This document shows positions 33,257 through 47,145 of a DNA stretch of 51,553 bases, piece after piece; positions within the stretch are counted from its first letter, which is position 1, and each line of letters opens with the position of its first letter. The notes beneath the pieces are model-generated. The model did no database searches. It saw nothing but the letters and a program-made list of their open reading frames with translations, and was not told the origin of the DNA. The stretch is from Microbacteriaceae bacterium PS02343 (lineage in GTDB: Bacteria > Actinomycetota > Actinomycetes > Actinomycetales > Microbacteriaceae). Made by a program: the position numbers and the translations under genes. The stretch is taken from the NCBI GenBank assembly GCA_029959365.1, contig JASCOA010000007.1:1-51553 (forward strand), in the 5' to 3' direction.

Positions 33257-33940
33257 ATGACCGAGCAGAGCAGGCCCGTCGCGATCGTCACCGGCGCCGC
33301 CGGGGGCATCGGCCTCGAGATCGCCCGGGAGCTGGTGCGCGACCACCGTGTGATCGGCATCGCGCGCCGCGACGCCCCGGAGCTCGAGGCGCTCGGCGCC
33401 GAGCTCTGGCGCACCGACCTCACCGACTACGCCGCCGTCGGCGCGCTGCTGGCCGGCGAGCCGAGCATCGATCTGCTCGTGCACAACGCCGCGATCGCGC
33501 CGCGCTACTCGGTGGCCGAGGCCACACCCGAGCAGTGGCGCGAGGTGCTCGAGATCGACACGGTCGCGCCGGCGGTCATCACGAGCCTCGCGCTGCCCGC
33601 GCTACGCGCCGCGGCCGGCACCGTCGTGTTCATCGGATCGGGCGCGAGCCGCAACCCGGTGGCCGGCAGCGCCGTCTACGCCGCCGCGAAGCACGCGCTG
33701 CTCGGCATCGCGAACACGCTGCGGGTCGAGGAGCACCCGAACGGCATCCGGGTGACGACCGTGGCGCCGGGCCCGACGGACACCCCGATGGCCCGCAAGG
33801 GCGACGGCGCCGGCTACGACCCGTCCACCCGTATCGACCCGCGCTCGGTGGCCCGCGCCGTGCGGCTCGCCGCCGACGCGACCGACGACGCCCACATCCC
33901 CGACATCATCGTGCGGCCCCGGGCGGAGACGCCGCGCTGA
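33257..33940 (+). CDS. SDR family oxidoreductase
   Basis: 227 residues, a short classical short-chain dehydrogenase. T-G-A-A-G-G-I-G cofactor motif (about 12-19), H-N-A-A in place of N-N-A-G (about 79), FIGSGAS catalytic serine, Y-A-A-A-K (about 141-145) and V-A-P-G-P-T-D-T-P after it. IARRDAPE after strand 2 favours NADPH. Best ribosome site of the window: CAGGAGGA, 4-5 nt before ATG. The 3' end overlaps the convergent 133-aa gene by 35 bp. Confidence 0.9.
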   Translation: MTEQSRPVAIVTGAAGGIGLEIARELVRDHRVIGIARRDAPELEALGAELWRTDLTDYAAVGALLAGEPSIDLLVHNAAIAPRYSVAEATPEQWREVLEIDTVAPAVITSLALPALRAAAGTVVFIGSGASRNPVAGSAVYAAAKHALLGIANTLRVEEHPNGIRVTTVAPGPTDTPMARKGDGAGYDPSTRIDPRSVARAVRLAADATDDAHIPDIIVRPRAETPR

Positions 33941-34307
33941 CCGGCGCCGGCCCGCGCATCCGCTCGCTGCCCGCCGCTCCGCCGAAGGCGCGCTCGTACT
34001 CGCGCGAGGCGATCGGGTAGTCGGGCCGCTCGCGGGCGCGCACGTCGTGCCGCACCCCGCGGGTGAGCGACACGTAGTGCTCGTGGGCGCGGGCGCACGC
34101 CCCGCGCAGGGTGGGCGCGTACGCGATCAGGTCGCGGCGCTCGCGCTCGCCGGTCACGGCGCGGTAGACCGTGCTCGGCCGCCCCTCGCGCTCGACGCTC
34201 ACCACGCGCACGATGGCGAAGCGGATGCCGCCCGGGTCGACCATCCACCACTCCCCCGGCTGCACCTCGCGCGCCGCCAGGATCGGATGCCAGGTCTCTC
34301 TCGCCAC
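33906..34307 (-). CDS. Hypothetical protein, 133 aa
   Basis: A soluble protein with a tryptophan-rich beginning (ETWHPILAAREVQPGEWWMVDPGGIRFAIVRVV), suggesting a small beta-barrel; the last 25 residues are low-complexity and probably disordered. The GTG start is used; no strong ribosome site. The C-terminal 11 codons overlap the end of the SDR gene on the other strand. No family recognised. Reality is supported by the coding-like N-terminal two thirds and the ppc terminator directly upstream. Confidence 0.6.
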   Translation of the reverse strand: MARETWHPILAAREVQPGEWWMVDPGGIRFAIVRVVSVEREGRPSTVYRAVTGERERRDLIAYAPTLRGACARAHEHYVSLTRGVRHDVRARERPDYPIASREYERAFGGAAGSERMRGPAPVSAASPPGAAR

Positions 34308-34347
34308 GACGCGATGCTCGCAGCAGCCGCCGACACGCGACGACGAC

Positions 34348-34381
34348 GGAGGGCGCGCCGACCGTGGTCGACGCGCCCTCC
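34348..34381 (-). terminator. Terminator of ppc
   Basis: GGAGGGCGCG (34348-34357) / CGCGCCCTCC (34372-34381), with inner CGACC / GGTCG pairing, about 20 bp after the ppc stop. A long stable stem. Confidence 0.75.
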
Positions 34382-34401
34382 GGGAGCGGAGCGGATGCGG
34401 C

Positions 34402-37080
<2,679 letters not shown>

Positions 37081-37086
37081 GCGCCT

Positions 37087-37092
37087 ACGGTA
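37087..37092 (-). promoter_or_regulatory. -10 element TACCGT of ppc, leaderless start
   Basis: TACCGT on the minus strand followed by 6 nt (AGGCGC) and the GTG start of ppc. Confidence 0.55.
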
Positions 37093-37127
37093 CCGGCAGT
37101 CCGACGACCGCCGCGCACCGAGGCGGG

Positions 37128-38801
<1,674 letters not shown>

Positions 38802-38805
38802 CGCC

Positions 38806-39339
38806 TCAGCCCTGGGCGAGGATCGCGTAGAGCTTGCGCCGGGCGTCCTCAAGCACGGCGACGCCCTCCTGCACCTGCTCGGGTGCACCGGTGCGCCCGA
38901 GCTGCGCGGCGGCCTGGGCGAGCTCGATGCCGGCCTTGGGCAGCGCGGTGCGGCTCGTCTCGCCGTCGTCGGCGGTGGCGCCGGTCCAGGCGGTCGCGCC
39001 CTCGGCGTCGGCGACCTCGCGGCCGGCGGCGGTCAACGCGTAGGTCTTGCGCCCGCCGGACTCCTCGCTGCTGACGAGCCCCTCGTCGGTGAGCAGCTGC
39101 AGGGTCGGGTAGACCGAGCCGGCGCTGGGCTTCCACGCCCCGCCGCTGCGCTCCTCGATGTCGCGGATGATCTGGTAGCCGTGCTTGGGCTCCTCGGCGA
39201 GCAGGGCGAGCACGGCGGCGCGCACGTCGCCGCGGCCGGCGCGACGGCCGACCTTCTGCTCGAACTGGGCGCGCAGCTGCTCGAAGGCCTGCAGCAGCTG
39301 GTCGGGGCCGAGCCCCTGGGGTCGGAACGCGGTGCTCAT
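38806..39339 (-). CDS. PadR family transcriptional regulator
   Basis: 177 residues. Winged-helix PadR domain at about 40-105 (AAVLALLAEEPKHGYQIIRDIEERSGGAWKPSAGSVYPTLQLLTDEGLV), with the family's H-G-Y and S-x-G-S-V-Y-P-x-L signatures, and a C-terminal helical dimerisation part. ATG with GGAGG about 6 nt upstream. A perfect CGATATATCG palindrome lies 37 bp before the start, the type of site used by PadR proteins. First gene of an operon with the ABC1 kinase. Confidence 0.92.
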   Translation of the reverse strand: MSTAFRPQGLGPDQLLQAFEQLRAQFEQKVGRRAGRGDVRAAVLALLAEEPKHGYQIIRDIEERSGGAWKPSAGSVYPTLQLLTDEGLVSSEESGGRKTYALTAAGREVADAEGATAWTGATADDGETSRTALPKAGIELAQAAAQLGRTGAPEQVQEGVAVLEDARRKLYAILAQG

Positions 39340-39375
39340 GGAGGACCTCCCGGTCGAGTCGGATGATGAGCTCGA

Positions 39376-39385
39376 CGATATATCG
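39376..39385. promoter_or_regulatory. Candidate PadR operator CGATATATCG
   Basis: Perfect 10-bp AT-rich palindrome between divergent padR and deaD, conspicuous in a sequence of over 70 percent GC. PadR family operators are AT-rich palindromes of this kind; autoregulation is inferred. Confidence 0.6.
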
Positions 39386-39493
39386 CTGAGCGGATGAGCG
39401 ATACGGCTCCGCGCATCCGCTCGGCGGGTGGCCAGCGCGCGCCCAGAATCGCCCACGGGACCCCGCGGAATCGGCGATCGGAGGCCGAGCGAC

Positions 39494-39499
39494 TACCTT
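39494..39499 (+). promoter_or_regulatory. -10 element TACCTT of deaD, leaderless start
   Basis: TACCTT with exactly 6 nt to the ATG at 39506. The intervening GGGAGG touches the start codon, too close to act as a ribosome site. Confidence 0.55.
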
Positions 39500-39505
39500 G
39501 GGAGG

Positions 39506-41323
39506 ATGACCGAGAACGAGCCCACCACCGAAGCGACCGCCGAGTCGCTCACCTTCACCGATCTGGGGCTCGACGCCGCGGTCCTCCGCGCCCTCAAGGA
39601 CGTCGGATACGAGACCCCGTCCGCCATCCAGGCCGCCACCATCCCCCCGCTGCTGCAGGGCCGCGACGTCATCGGCATGGCGCAGACCGGCACCGGCAAG
39701 ACGGCCGCCTTCGCGCTGCCGATCCTCTCGCAGCTCGACAGCTCGCAGCAGACGCCGCAGGCGCTCGTGCTCGCCCCCACCCGCGAGCTCGCGCTGCAGG
39801 TGTGCGAGGCCTTCGAGCGCTACGCCGCGCACCTCAAGAACGTGCACGTGCTGCCGATCTACGGCGGCCAGGGCTACGGCACCCAGCTCTCCGCGCTGCG
39901 CCGCGGCGTCGATGTCGTCGTCGGCACCCCCGGCCGCATCATGGACCACCTCGAGAAGGGCACCCTCGACCTCAGCGAGCTGCGCTTCCTCGTGCTCGAC
40001 GAGGCCGACGAGATGCTCAAGATGGGCTTCGCCGAGGACGTCGAGACGATCCTCGCCGACACCCCGGACACGAAGCAGGTCGCGCTCTTCTCGGCCACGA
40101 TGCCGGCGCAGATCCGCCGCATCTCGCAGCAGTACCTCAACGACCCCGAGCAGATCACGGTCAAGACCAAGACCGCGACGAACACGAACATCACCCAGCG
40201 CTACCTGGTGGTCTCGTACTCGCAGAAGGTCGATGCGCTCACCCGCATCCTCGAGGTCGAGAACTTCGAGGGCATGATCATCTTCGTCCGCACGAAGAAC
40301 GAGACCGAGACCCTCGCCGAGAAGCTGCGCGCCCGCGGCTACACGGCCGCCGCGATCAGCGGCGACGTGGCCCAGGCCAACCGCGAGAAGACGGTCAACC
40401 AGCTCAAGGCCGGCAAGCTCGACATCCTCGTGGCCACCGACGTCGCGGCCCGAGGCCTCGACGTGGAGCGCATCACCCACGTGGTCAACTTCGACCTGCC
40501 GATCGACACCGAGTCGTACGTGCACCGCATCGGCCGCACCGGCCGTGCGGGCCGCACGGGCGACGCGATCAGCTTCGTCACCCCGCGCGAGCGCCGCACG
40601 CTCGCGAACATCGAGAAGGCCACGCGCCAGGTGCTCACCGAGATGCAGCTGCCGAGCGTCGAGGACGTCAACGCGACGCGCCTGAGCCGCTTCGACGACG
40701 CGATCAGCGGGGCGCTCGAGCAGACCGACCGCATCTCCGCGTTCCGCGACATCATCGCGCACTACGTCGAGCACCACGATGTGCCCGAGACCGACGTCGC
40801 CGCGGCCCTCGCCGTCGTCGCCCAGGGCGAGACCCCGCTGCTGCTCGACCCCGAGCAGGAGCGTCGCGAGCGCTCCGAGCGCAACAGCCGCGACCGCGAC
40901 GAGCGCGCCACCCGCCGGGACGACCGCGGCGAGCGGAGCGACCGGGGCGAGCGCGGCGACCGCCCCGAGCGCCGCCCGCGCGACGGCAACTTCGTCTCCT
41001 ACCGCCTGGCCGTCGGCAAGCGCCACCACGTCGACCCCCGTCAGATCGTCGGCGCGCTGGCGAACGAGGGCGGCTTCCGCCGCGAGGACTTCGGCCGCAT
41101 CGACATCAAGCCGAACTTCTCGCTCGTCGAGCTGCCGGCCGACCTTCCGGGCGACGCCCTCGACCGCCTGCGCGACACCCGCATCAGCGGCCAGCTGATC
41201 GAGATCCGCCGCGACAACGGCGCCCCGCGCCGCAGCGAGCGCCCGGCGTGGAGCGACTCGCGTCCCGAGCGCTCCGACCGCGGCCCGCGCGACGACCGGC
41301 CCGAGCGCAAGCCGCGCCACTGA
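39506..41323 (+). CDS. deaD: DEAD-box RNA helicase DeaD/CsdA
   Basis: 605 residues. ATP-dependent RNA helicase for ribosome assembly and mRNA turnover, often cold-induced. Motifs: Q motif FTDLGLD...PSAIQ, Walker A AQTGTGKT (about 60), PTRELA, VLDEADEML (DEAD, about 165), SAT, ATDVAARGLD and HRIGRTGRAG (about 345). Then a very charged R/D/E repeat linker (about 450-495) and a DbpA-type RNA-binding domain (about 495-570: YRLAVGKRHHVDPRQIVGALANEGG). Ends in another basic tail. Divergent from padR. Confidence 0.95.
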   Translation: MTENEPTTEATAESLTFTDLGLDAAVLRALKDVGYETPSAIQAATIPPLLQGRDVIGMAQTGTGKTAAFALPILSQLDSSQQTPQALVLAPTRELALQVCEAFERYAAHLKNVHVLPIYGGQGYGTQLSALRRGVDVVVGTPGRIMDHLEKGTLDLSELRFLVLDEADEMLKMGFAEDVETILADTPDTKQVALFSATMPAQIRRISQQYLNDPEQITVKTKTATNTNITQRYLVVSYSQKVDALTRILEVENFEGMIIFVRTKNETETLAEKLRARGYTAAAISGDVAQANREKTVNQLKAGKLDILVATDVAARGLDVERITHVVNFDLPIDTESYVHRIGRTGRAGRTGDAISFVTPRERRTLANIEKATRQVLTEMQLPSVEDVNATRLSRFDDAISGALEQTDRISAFRDIIAHYVEHHDVPETDVAAALAVVAQGETPLLLDPEQERRERSERNSRDRDERATRRDDRGERSDRGERGDRPERRPRDGNFVSYRLAVGKRHHVDPRQIVGALANEGGFRREDFGRIDIKPNFSLVELPADLPGDALDRLRDTRISGQLIEIRRDNGAPRRSERPAWSDSRPERSDRGPRDDRPERKPRH

Positions 41324-41340
41324 TCGACCGGCACGGACGA

Positions 41341-41420
41341 CGCCCCCCCCCCCCCCCCGGCCCGCGGCGGGGCGGGGGCCCCCCCCCCCCCCCCCCCCCC
41401 CCCGGCGGGGGGGGGCGTCG
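41341..41420. terminator. Probable deaD terminator inflated by C/G homopolymer artefact
   Basis: CGACGCCCC at the left edge (41338-41346) and GGGGCGTCG at the right edge (about 41413-41421) are complementary and look like the two arms of a terminator stem. Between them about 65 bases are almost pure C and G runs, which I take as an assembly artefact. The jetABC promoter probably lies here or just after and cannot be read. Confidence 0.6.
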
Positions 41421-41462
41421 CTGAGCCCGCACCCCCATCCGCCCCGACCCCGCCGAGAGCCC

Positions 41463-42938
41463 ATGCCGAGCACCCGCACCGAGGCCGCCTTCCAGCGCGC
41501 CGTGGCCGCGTTCAAGGACCCGACGCTCGACCTGCTGCACGGCCGGTCCGCTCCGTTCGTCGTCGCGATGCTCTCGGTCATGTTCACGGCGGACCGCCCC
41601 GCGGTGGCCGTCGCCGACGCGCATGCCGAGGTCGGCGAGGCGCTCGACGAGCTGCGCGCCGGCGGCGACGAGGGCGACGACCAGCGCCTGCCCTCCGGCA
41701 GCGCCCGCGACATCTGCCGCGGCTGGGTGCGCGGCGGCTGGCTCGTGCCGCAGCTGGAGGGCGACGCCGAGGTGTACCGGCTCTCCGCGCACGCCGTAGG
41801 CGCGCTCGACATCGCCGGTCGCGCCGGCAGCGGCGGCGCCAAGGTGTCCCGCTCGCGGGTGCGCACCCTGCTCGAGTCGGTCGACCGGCTCGCCCACGAC
41901 GCCGAGGCCGACCCGGAGCGGCGCCGCGAGCAGCTGCTCGCCCAGCGGGCGCAGCTCGACGCCGAGCTCGCCCGCCTCGACGCCGGCGCCCCCGTCGAGC
42001 CCGACGAGGAGCAGCTGCTCGAAGAGGCCGAGCACGTCATCCACCTGGCCCGCGAGCTTCCGGCCGACTTCGCCCGGGTCGCCGAGTCGATCAAGGCGAT
42101 GCAGCGCGACGTCGTCGCGGAGCTGCGGCGGGATGTGCGCCCCACGGGCGAGATCCTGCGCGAGTACCTGCAGCGCGGCCAGCACATCATGCGCGCCACG
42201 CCCGAGGGCCGCGCCTTCGACGGCGCGCTGCGCCTCGTCGGCGACCCCGACAGCATCGACCGGCTCGCCGATCAGCTGCGCGACCTGCTCGCCCAGCCCT
42301 TCACGCACCGCATGTCGCCGGCCCAGCGCGAGGACCTCGATGCCATCGGCCGCAGGGTCGAGCACGGCGTGCAGGAGGTGCTCACCGCGCAGCGGCGCGC
42401 CTCGCACGTGATCACCGCTCAGGTGCGCACCCACGACCCGGTGCGCGACCGCCAGGTCGACGAGCTGCTGCGCGGCGCGATGGCGGGCCTGCACCGGTGG
42501 ATGCAGACCTCCCGTCCGAACGACCGCGTCGAGCCCGTGCGCGCCTTCCCCACGGCCGGCATCGGCCACCTGCGCGAGACGCTCAGCGACCTGCGCCCGC
42601 CGAGCGAACCCGCGCCGCTGACGCAGGCCGACGACTCGGTGCAGCTGATCGACGCCGACACCCGCGCCTGGGGCGGGCCGCACTACCGCGAGCTCGAGGA
42701 GCACGTGGCCTCGCTCGGCGACCGATTCGACCTGGCCGCGGCCTTCGAGGCCGCAGCGGATGCGACGCGCCGCCCGGTCGACCTGGTCGGCCTGCTGGAG
42801 ATCGCCCACCGCGGCGGCATGACCGAGCACGACGAGATCTCGATCGTCGAGGCGCTGCGCCCCGACGGCACGAGCCGGCGCTTCGCCTTCGGCGCGGTGA
42901 CCGCGAGCACGACGAAGGACGACGATGACCGAGACTGA
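41463..42938 (+). CDS. jetA: JetA/MksF-type DUF3375 protein, Wadjet core
   Basis: 491 residues. DUF3375 family kleisin-like subunit of SMC-type Wadjet/MksBEF complexes, which extrude DNA loops and restrict plasmids. Family features: [34 protein letters not shown] at the start, a central coiled-coil (about 150-200, with [20 protein letters not shown]), FREYLQRGQ-like segment [14 protein letters not shown] (about 235), and a C-terminal winged-helix-like part ([18 protein letters not shown]). Overlaps jetB by 14 bp. The upstream promoter is obscured by the homopolymer block. Confidence 0.9.
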   Translation: MPSTRTEAAFQRAVAAFKDPTLDLLHGRSAPFVVAMLSVMFTADRPAVAVADAHAEVGEALDELRAGGDEGDDQRLPSGSARDICRGWVRGGWLVPQLEGDAEVYRLSAHAVGALDIAGRAGSGGAKVSRSRVRTLLESVDRLAHDAEADPERRREQLLAQRAQLDAELARLDAGAPVEPDEEQLLEEAEHVIHLARELPADFARVAESIKAMQRDVVAELRRDVRPTGEILREYLQRGQHIMRATPEGRAFDGALRLVGDPDSIDRLADQLRDLLAQPFTHRMSPAQREDLDAIGRRVEHGVQEVLTAQRRASHVITAQVRTHDPVRDRQVDELLRGAMAGLHRWMQTSRPNDRVEPVRAFPTAGIGHLRETLSDLRPPSEPAPLTQADDSVQLIDADTRAWGGPHYRELEEHVASLGDRFDLAAAFEAAADATRRPVDLVGLLEIAHRGGMTEHDEISIVEALRPDGTSRRFAFGAVTASTTKDDDDRD

Positions 42939-43629
42939 CGACGCCTTCCTCGCCCCCGTGGCGATGGAGGAGGACCCCGACCGCCTCTTCGCCGGCGACC
43001 GCGGCGTGCTCGACCCGGCCGTGCGCCGGGTGCTGGTGCGGTTGCTGCAGCGCCGCTTCCTGCTGGCCGCCTCCTCCCCCGCCGACTGGGCGGTGCTGCT
43101 CGAGCACCAGCCGACGGTCGAGTCGCGCCTGCACGATCTCTTCGTGCAGCTCGTGATCGACCACGAGCGCGGCGTCGCCTACAAGCGGCAGATCCGCTCG
43201 GACGAGCTCGAGGTGCCGATCCTGCTCAAGGATGAGGCCTACTCGCGCGCCGAGACCCTCGTGCTCGTGCACCTGCGCACGGTCTTCCAGCGCGAGTCGA
43301 CGAGCGGCGAGTCCTCGGCCCGGGTCGACGTCGAGGAGATCGAGCAGACCGTGCTCAGCTACTTCGCCGAGGCCGACGGCACGACCGCCCGGCGGCAGCG
43401 CGCCATCCGCTCGGCACTGGCCCGACTGCGCCAGGACGGCGTGATCGAGGAGGAGTCGGAGGGGCGCTACCGCATCACCTCGGTGGTCGAGATCGTGCTG
43501 AGCTCCGAGCGGCTGCGCGAGCTCGTCGAGTGGCTGCGCGAGCAGCGGCCCGAAGAGATCGACACCGAGGACATCGACGCCGATGACAACGCCGCCGCGC
43601 CGACCGAGGACGAGGAGCCCGCCTCATGA
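42925..43629 (+). CDS. jetB: JetB/MksE-type DUF4194 protein, Wadjet core
   Basis: 234 residues, DUF4194 family: a winged-helix KITE subunit that links the kleisin to the SMC-like ATPase. Recognisable segments: [43 protein letters not shown] (about 75) and [34 protein letters not shown] (about 110-145). An acidic tail (about 205-234) is unusual for its density of D/E. Starts inside jetA and ends in an ATGA overlap with jetC: the three genes form one translationally coupled operon. Confidence 0.9.
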   Translation: MTETDDAFLAPVAMEEDPDRLFAGDRGVLDPAVRRVLVRLLQRRFLLAASSPADWAVLLEHQPTVESRLHDLFVQLVIDHERGVAYKRQIRSDELEVPILLKDEAYSRAETLVLVHLRTVFQRESTSGESSARVDVEEIEQTVLSYFAEADGTTARRQRAIRSALARLRQDGVIEEESEGRYRITSVVEIVLSSERLRELVEWLREQRPEEIDTEDIDADDNAAAPTEDEEPAS

Positions 43630-46600
43630 CCATGCTCGACACCCTCTTCGGCCTGATCCCCGCCGCCTCGCGCGGCCAGCAGTGGGTGGCCGAGGACCTG
43701 CAGCTCGTCAACTGGGGCGGTTACGACGGCGCCCACCGGGTGCGCTTCGCACCGACCGCCACGCTGCTCTGCGGCGGCTCGGGCTCGGGCAAGTCCACGC
43801 TCATGGACGCCTACGTGGCACTCATGATGCCGCACACCACGCCCTTCAACGGCGCCTCGAACGGCGCCGTCAGCGGCCGTGCGCGCGGCGCCGAGCAGCG
43901 CAACATCCTCAGCTACGGCCGCGGCAAGCTCGACGAGTCGCGCACCGAGGAGGGCACCAAGGTGCGGGTGCTGCGCGGCGACGGCACGGACACCTGGACC
44001 GCGATCGCGATGACCTGGGCCGACCACGACGGCTCGCGCTTCACCGCGGTGCGCGCCTGGTACCTCCCCGCCGGGGCCCGCATCGTCGAGGACACCGTGC
44101 GCGTGCGCGGCACCGTGCAGGGCCCCTTCGACCTCGGCGCGCGCGCGCGCGCCCCGCGCCCCCCCCCCCCCCCCCCCCCCGGGCGGCCCCCGGGGGGCGG
44201 GGCGGGCACCGTCCAGGGCCCCTGCGCCCGGGGGGGGCGGGCGCGCGCCGCGAGCCAGCACCTCACCGACGCCGCGGTGCGCGCCACGGGGCTCGAGACG
44301 GTCGCGACCGACCGCGAGTTCTCGGCCCGGCTGCACACCGTGCTCGGCATCGGCGCCTCGGGGGCCGGCTCGAAGGCGATGAGCCTGCTGGCCCGCATCC
44401 AGGCCGGTCAGCAGATCACGACGGTCGACGACCTCTACAAGCGGATGGTGCTCGAGGAGCCCGAGACGCTGGCGACGGCCGAGGCGGTGGTCGAGCACTT
44501 CGACGGGCTCGAGAGCACCCGCGGACGGATGGTCACCGCGCGCCAGCAGGTGCGCCACCTCGCCCCCATCCGGCAGACCCGCGAGCGCATCGTCGAGTCG
44601 GCGGAGCGCCTGCGCCTCATCGACGCGCTCGGCCGCTTCGACGCCCCGGATTCGCTGGCCTCGCTCTGGCGCGCCCAGCGACGCCTCGAGCTGCTGCGCG
44701 AGGTCGAGACCGAGCTCGGCGACGGCAAGCGCGCCACCGAGCAGCTGCTGCGCGAGCGGCACGCTCTCGCCGACGCGGCGGATGCGGAGCGCGAGGGCCT
44801 CGTCGAGGTGCTGCGCTCGGCGGGCGGCGATCAGGTCGCCGCGGCGGAGCGCGAGCTGCGCGGCCTGGAGCGCCGGCACATCGAGGTGCGCCGCGAGCGC
44901 GAGCGGCTCGACGCGGCCACCGTCGCGCTGGGCGTCGAAGTGCGCTCGGCCGAGGCCTTCGTCGAGCTCACCGAGCAGGCCCGCGCGGCGCTGCGCGACG
45001 CCGACGGCAAGGAGACCGCGCGCGAGGCCTACGCCGCCGCCAGCGGCTCCCGCAAGCACCTGCGCGCCGCTGTGGAACGCCTCACCGCCGAACGGCAGCA
45101 GGCCGAGCTGCGCCGCGACAGCATCCCCTCGTCCCTGCACGAGTCCCGGCGGCGCCTCGCCGAGGCGGCCGGTCTGCGCGTCGAGGAGCTGCCCTTCGTC
45201 GGCGAGCTGCTCGAGGTGCGCGCCGAGTTCGAGCCGTGGCGCGAGGCCTTCAACCTGGCCCTGGGCGGCTTCGCCCGCACGCTGCTGATCGACGCGACGC
45301 GGCTGCAGGACTTCCGCGCCGCCATCGACACCGTGCGCACCCCCGAGCGGCTCAACTACGAGGGCGTGCAGACGGGCCTGCCGCTCGGCGGCGCGGGCGA
45401 CGAGCGCACCCTGCCCGGTCGGCTCGACTTCGCCGACAGCCCCTTCGCGGGCTGGCTGCGCGACCGGCTCGACCGCCAGTTCGCCTTCGTCTGCGTCGAC
45501 CGCCCCGCGGGGCTCATGGAGCACGCCAAGGCGCTCACGATCGCGGGCCAGGTCTCGAACGGCGCCCGCGGAGCCCACGGCGGTCACGGCCGCGGCAACC
45601 TGCTCGGCTTCTCGAACGCGCGCCGCCTGGCGGAGCTCGATCGCGAGCTCTTCCGCGCCCGCGCCGAGCTCGGCGAGGCCGATGCCGCCGCGGAGCGCGC
45701 CGGCGCGGAGCTCGACGCCTACGACGCCCGTCGCGGCGCCTACGAGAAGGTGCGGGAGCTCACCTGGGAGCAGGTGGACGTGGCCGCCGTCGAGGCGGAG
45801 CAGCTGCGCTGGAGCACGCTCATCGAGCAGCTCACGGCGGGCGATTCCCGCGTGGCCGAGCTGAAGGCGCAGATGGCCGCGCTCGCCGCGAAGGTGCGCG
45901 GCCTGCGCGAGCAGGTCGGCAGCGCCAAGGGCGAGCTCGAGCGGCTCGAGCAGCGCTGGGGCGACGTCATCGACGAGGTCGACGAGGCCCAGTCGGCGGT
46001 CGACGCCGCCGAGCAGGCCGAGCGCGCCCTCGACGACGCGCAGCGCGCCTACCTCGACGAGCGCTTCGACGCCCCGCAGGGACGCGCCGAGCGCAGCAGC
46101 GCCGACCGGTTGCGGCGGTTCGACGCCGCACTGGACTCCGCATCCCGTCGCCTCGGCGAGGAGCAGCTGGAGGCGCAGCAGACGCTCGTCGAGCAGCGCG
46201 AGGGCCTGCGCACGATCCTGGCCACGTTCCTGGACCGGTGGCCGAACCCGAATCTGCTGCCCGACCCGGATGCGTCGCTGGGCGACTTCGAGCGCATCCT
46301 GGGCGAGCTCGAGACGAGCGGCCTGCACGAGCTCGAGACCGAGTGGCGCGACAGCCTGCTCACGCTCTCGGGCAACGACCTCACCAACCTCGACTCGGCG
46401 ATCGCGCGCTCGCTGCGCGAGATCCGCGAGCGGATCGAGCCGATCAACCGCATCATGCGCGACCTGCCGTTCTACGACGGCGGGCACCGGCTGCAGATCA
46501 CGCTGCGCGAGAACCAGTCCGAGGTGCGCACGCGCTTCCGCCGCGAGCTGCGGGCCGTGCGCGCCGCGATCGAGGAGGCCGCGAGCGATCTGGAGCGCGA

Positions 46601-47072
46601 GGCGGTCTACCAGCGCATGACCAAGCTCATCGGTCGGCTGCGCCGCAGCGCCCCCGACCACGGCGAGCTCGTCGACGTGCGCAACCACGTGCGGGTCAGC
46701 GCCGAGCGTGTCGTCGCCGACACCGGCGCGCACGTCGCCCTCTACGACCACATCGGCGAGAAGTCCGGCGGCGAGTCGCAGGAGCTCATCGCGTTCATCG
46801 TCGGTGCGGCGCTGCGCTACCAGCTCGGCGACGCCGGTGCCGAGCGCCCGCGCTACGCCCCGGTCTTCCTCGACGAGGCCCTGATCAAGGCGGATGCGCA
46901 CTTCACCCAGCGCGCGATCGGCGCCTGGCGGGGCCTCGGCTTCCAGCTGGTCATCGGCGCGCCGAACGACAAGTACAGCGCCATCGAGCCGCACGTCGAC
47001 GCCGAGTACGACATCCTCAAGGACACCGCGGGCCGCAGCTGGGCCAAGGCGAAGGTGGCCCTGCCGGCCTGA
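43626..47072 (+). CDS. jetC: JetC/MksB-type SMC-like ATPase, Wadjet core (contains an artefactual insertion)
   Basis: 1148 residues as assembled. SMC/MukB-like motor: Walker [10 protein letters not shown] (about 50-58), long coiled coils with a hinge (about 330-900), signature KSGGESQEL (about 1045) and Walker [15 protein letters not shown] (about 1078). Residues about 172-208 are a P/G/R-rich insert ([19 protein letters not shown]) with a near-repeat of GTVQGPF on each side; it coincides with a C/G homopolymer in the DNA and keeps the frame only by chance. The true protein is probably shorter there. jetD (DUF3322/DUF2220 nuclease), normally the next gene, is absent; a LacI regulator follows instead. 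Confidence 0.9.
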   Translation: MTMLDTLFGLIPAASRGQQWVAEDLQLVNWGGYDGAHRVRFAPTATLLCGGSGSGKSTLMDAYVALMMPHTTPFNGASNGAVSGRARGAEQRNILSYGRGKLDESRTEEGTKVRVLRGDGTDTWTAIAMTWADHDGSRFTAVRAWYLPAGARIVEDTVRVRGTVQGPFDLGARARAPRPPPPPPPGRPPGGGAGTVQGPCARGGRARAASQHLTDAAVRATGLETVATDREFSARLHTVLGIGASGAGSKAMSLLARIQAGQQITTVDDLYKRMVLEEPETLATAEAVVEHFDGLESTRGRMVTARQQVRHLAPIRQTRERIVESAERLRLIDALGRFDAPDSLASLWRAQRRLELLREVETELGDGKRATEQLLRERHALADAADAEREGLVEVLRSAGGDQVAAAERELRGLERRHIEVRRERERLDAATVALGVEVRSAEAFVELTEQARAALRDADGKETAREAYAAASGSRKHLRAAVERLTAERQQAELRRDSIPSSLHESRRRLAEAAGLRVEELPFVGELLEVRAEFEPWREAFNLALGGFARTLLIDATRLQDFRAAIDTVRTPERLNYEGVQTGLPLGGAGDERTLPGRLDFADSPFAGWLRDRLDRQFAFVCVDRPAGLMEHAKALTIAGQVSNGARGAHGGHGRGNLLGFSNARRLAELDRELFRARAELGEADAAAERAGAELDAYDARRGAYEKVRELTWEQVDVAAVEAEQLRWSTLIEQLTAGDSRVAELKAQMAALAAKVRGLREQVGSAKGELERLEQRWGDVIDEVDEAQSAVDAAEQAERALDDAQRAYLDERFDAPQGRAERSSADRLRRFDAALDSASRRLGEEQLEAQQTLVEQREGLRTILATFLDRWPNPNLLPDPDASLGDFERILGELETSGLHELETEWRDSLLTLSGNDLTNLDSAIARSLREIRERIEPINRIMRDLPFYDGGHRLQITLRENQSEVRTRFRRELRAVRAAIEEAASDLEREAVYQRMTKLIGRLRRSAPDHGELVDVRNHVRVSAERVVADTGAHVALYDHIGEKSGGESQELIAFIVGAALRYQLGDAGAERPRYAPVFLDEALIKADAHFTQRAIGAWRGLGFQLVIGAPNDKYSAIEPHVDAEYDILKDTAGRSWAKAKVALPA
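44141..44250. other. C/G homopolymer insertion inside jetC
   Basis: GCGCGCGCGC followed by long C and G runs. On either side is a similar 26-base segment, GGCACCGTGCAGGGCCCC and GGCACCGTCCAGGGCCCC, as if one read had been joined to a degraded copy of itself. Same appearance as the blocks at 89-210, 41341-41420 and the right end. Confidence 0.8.
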
Positions 47073-47091
47073 ACGCGGCGCCTCCGCTCAC

Positions 47092-47112
47092 CGCCTCGCA
47101 GCGCGCGAGGCG
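47092..47112 (+). terminator. Terminator of jetABC
   Basis: CGCCTCGC (47092-47099) / GCGAGGCG (47105-47112) with a 5-nt loop, 20 bp after the jetC stop. It separates the Wadjet operon from lacI, whose -10 (TAACGT, 47114-47119) follows at once. Confidence 0.65.
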
Positions 47113-47145
47113 CTAACGTCGCCTCAACCGCCGAGTGAGGACCCG

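Noticed and set aside
39400-39427. Start of deaD at the upstream in-frame codon near 39428
   Set aside because: The ATG at 39506 begins the conserved protein and sits 6 nt after a -10 hexamer; the extension is proline/arginine shadow sequence.
43467-46994. 1175-codon open frame on the minus strand
   Set aside because: Antisense of jetB and jetC; composition is repetitive leucine/alanine/arginine shadow, while the plus frame has SMC motifs.
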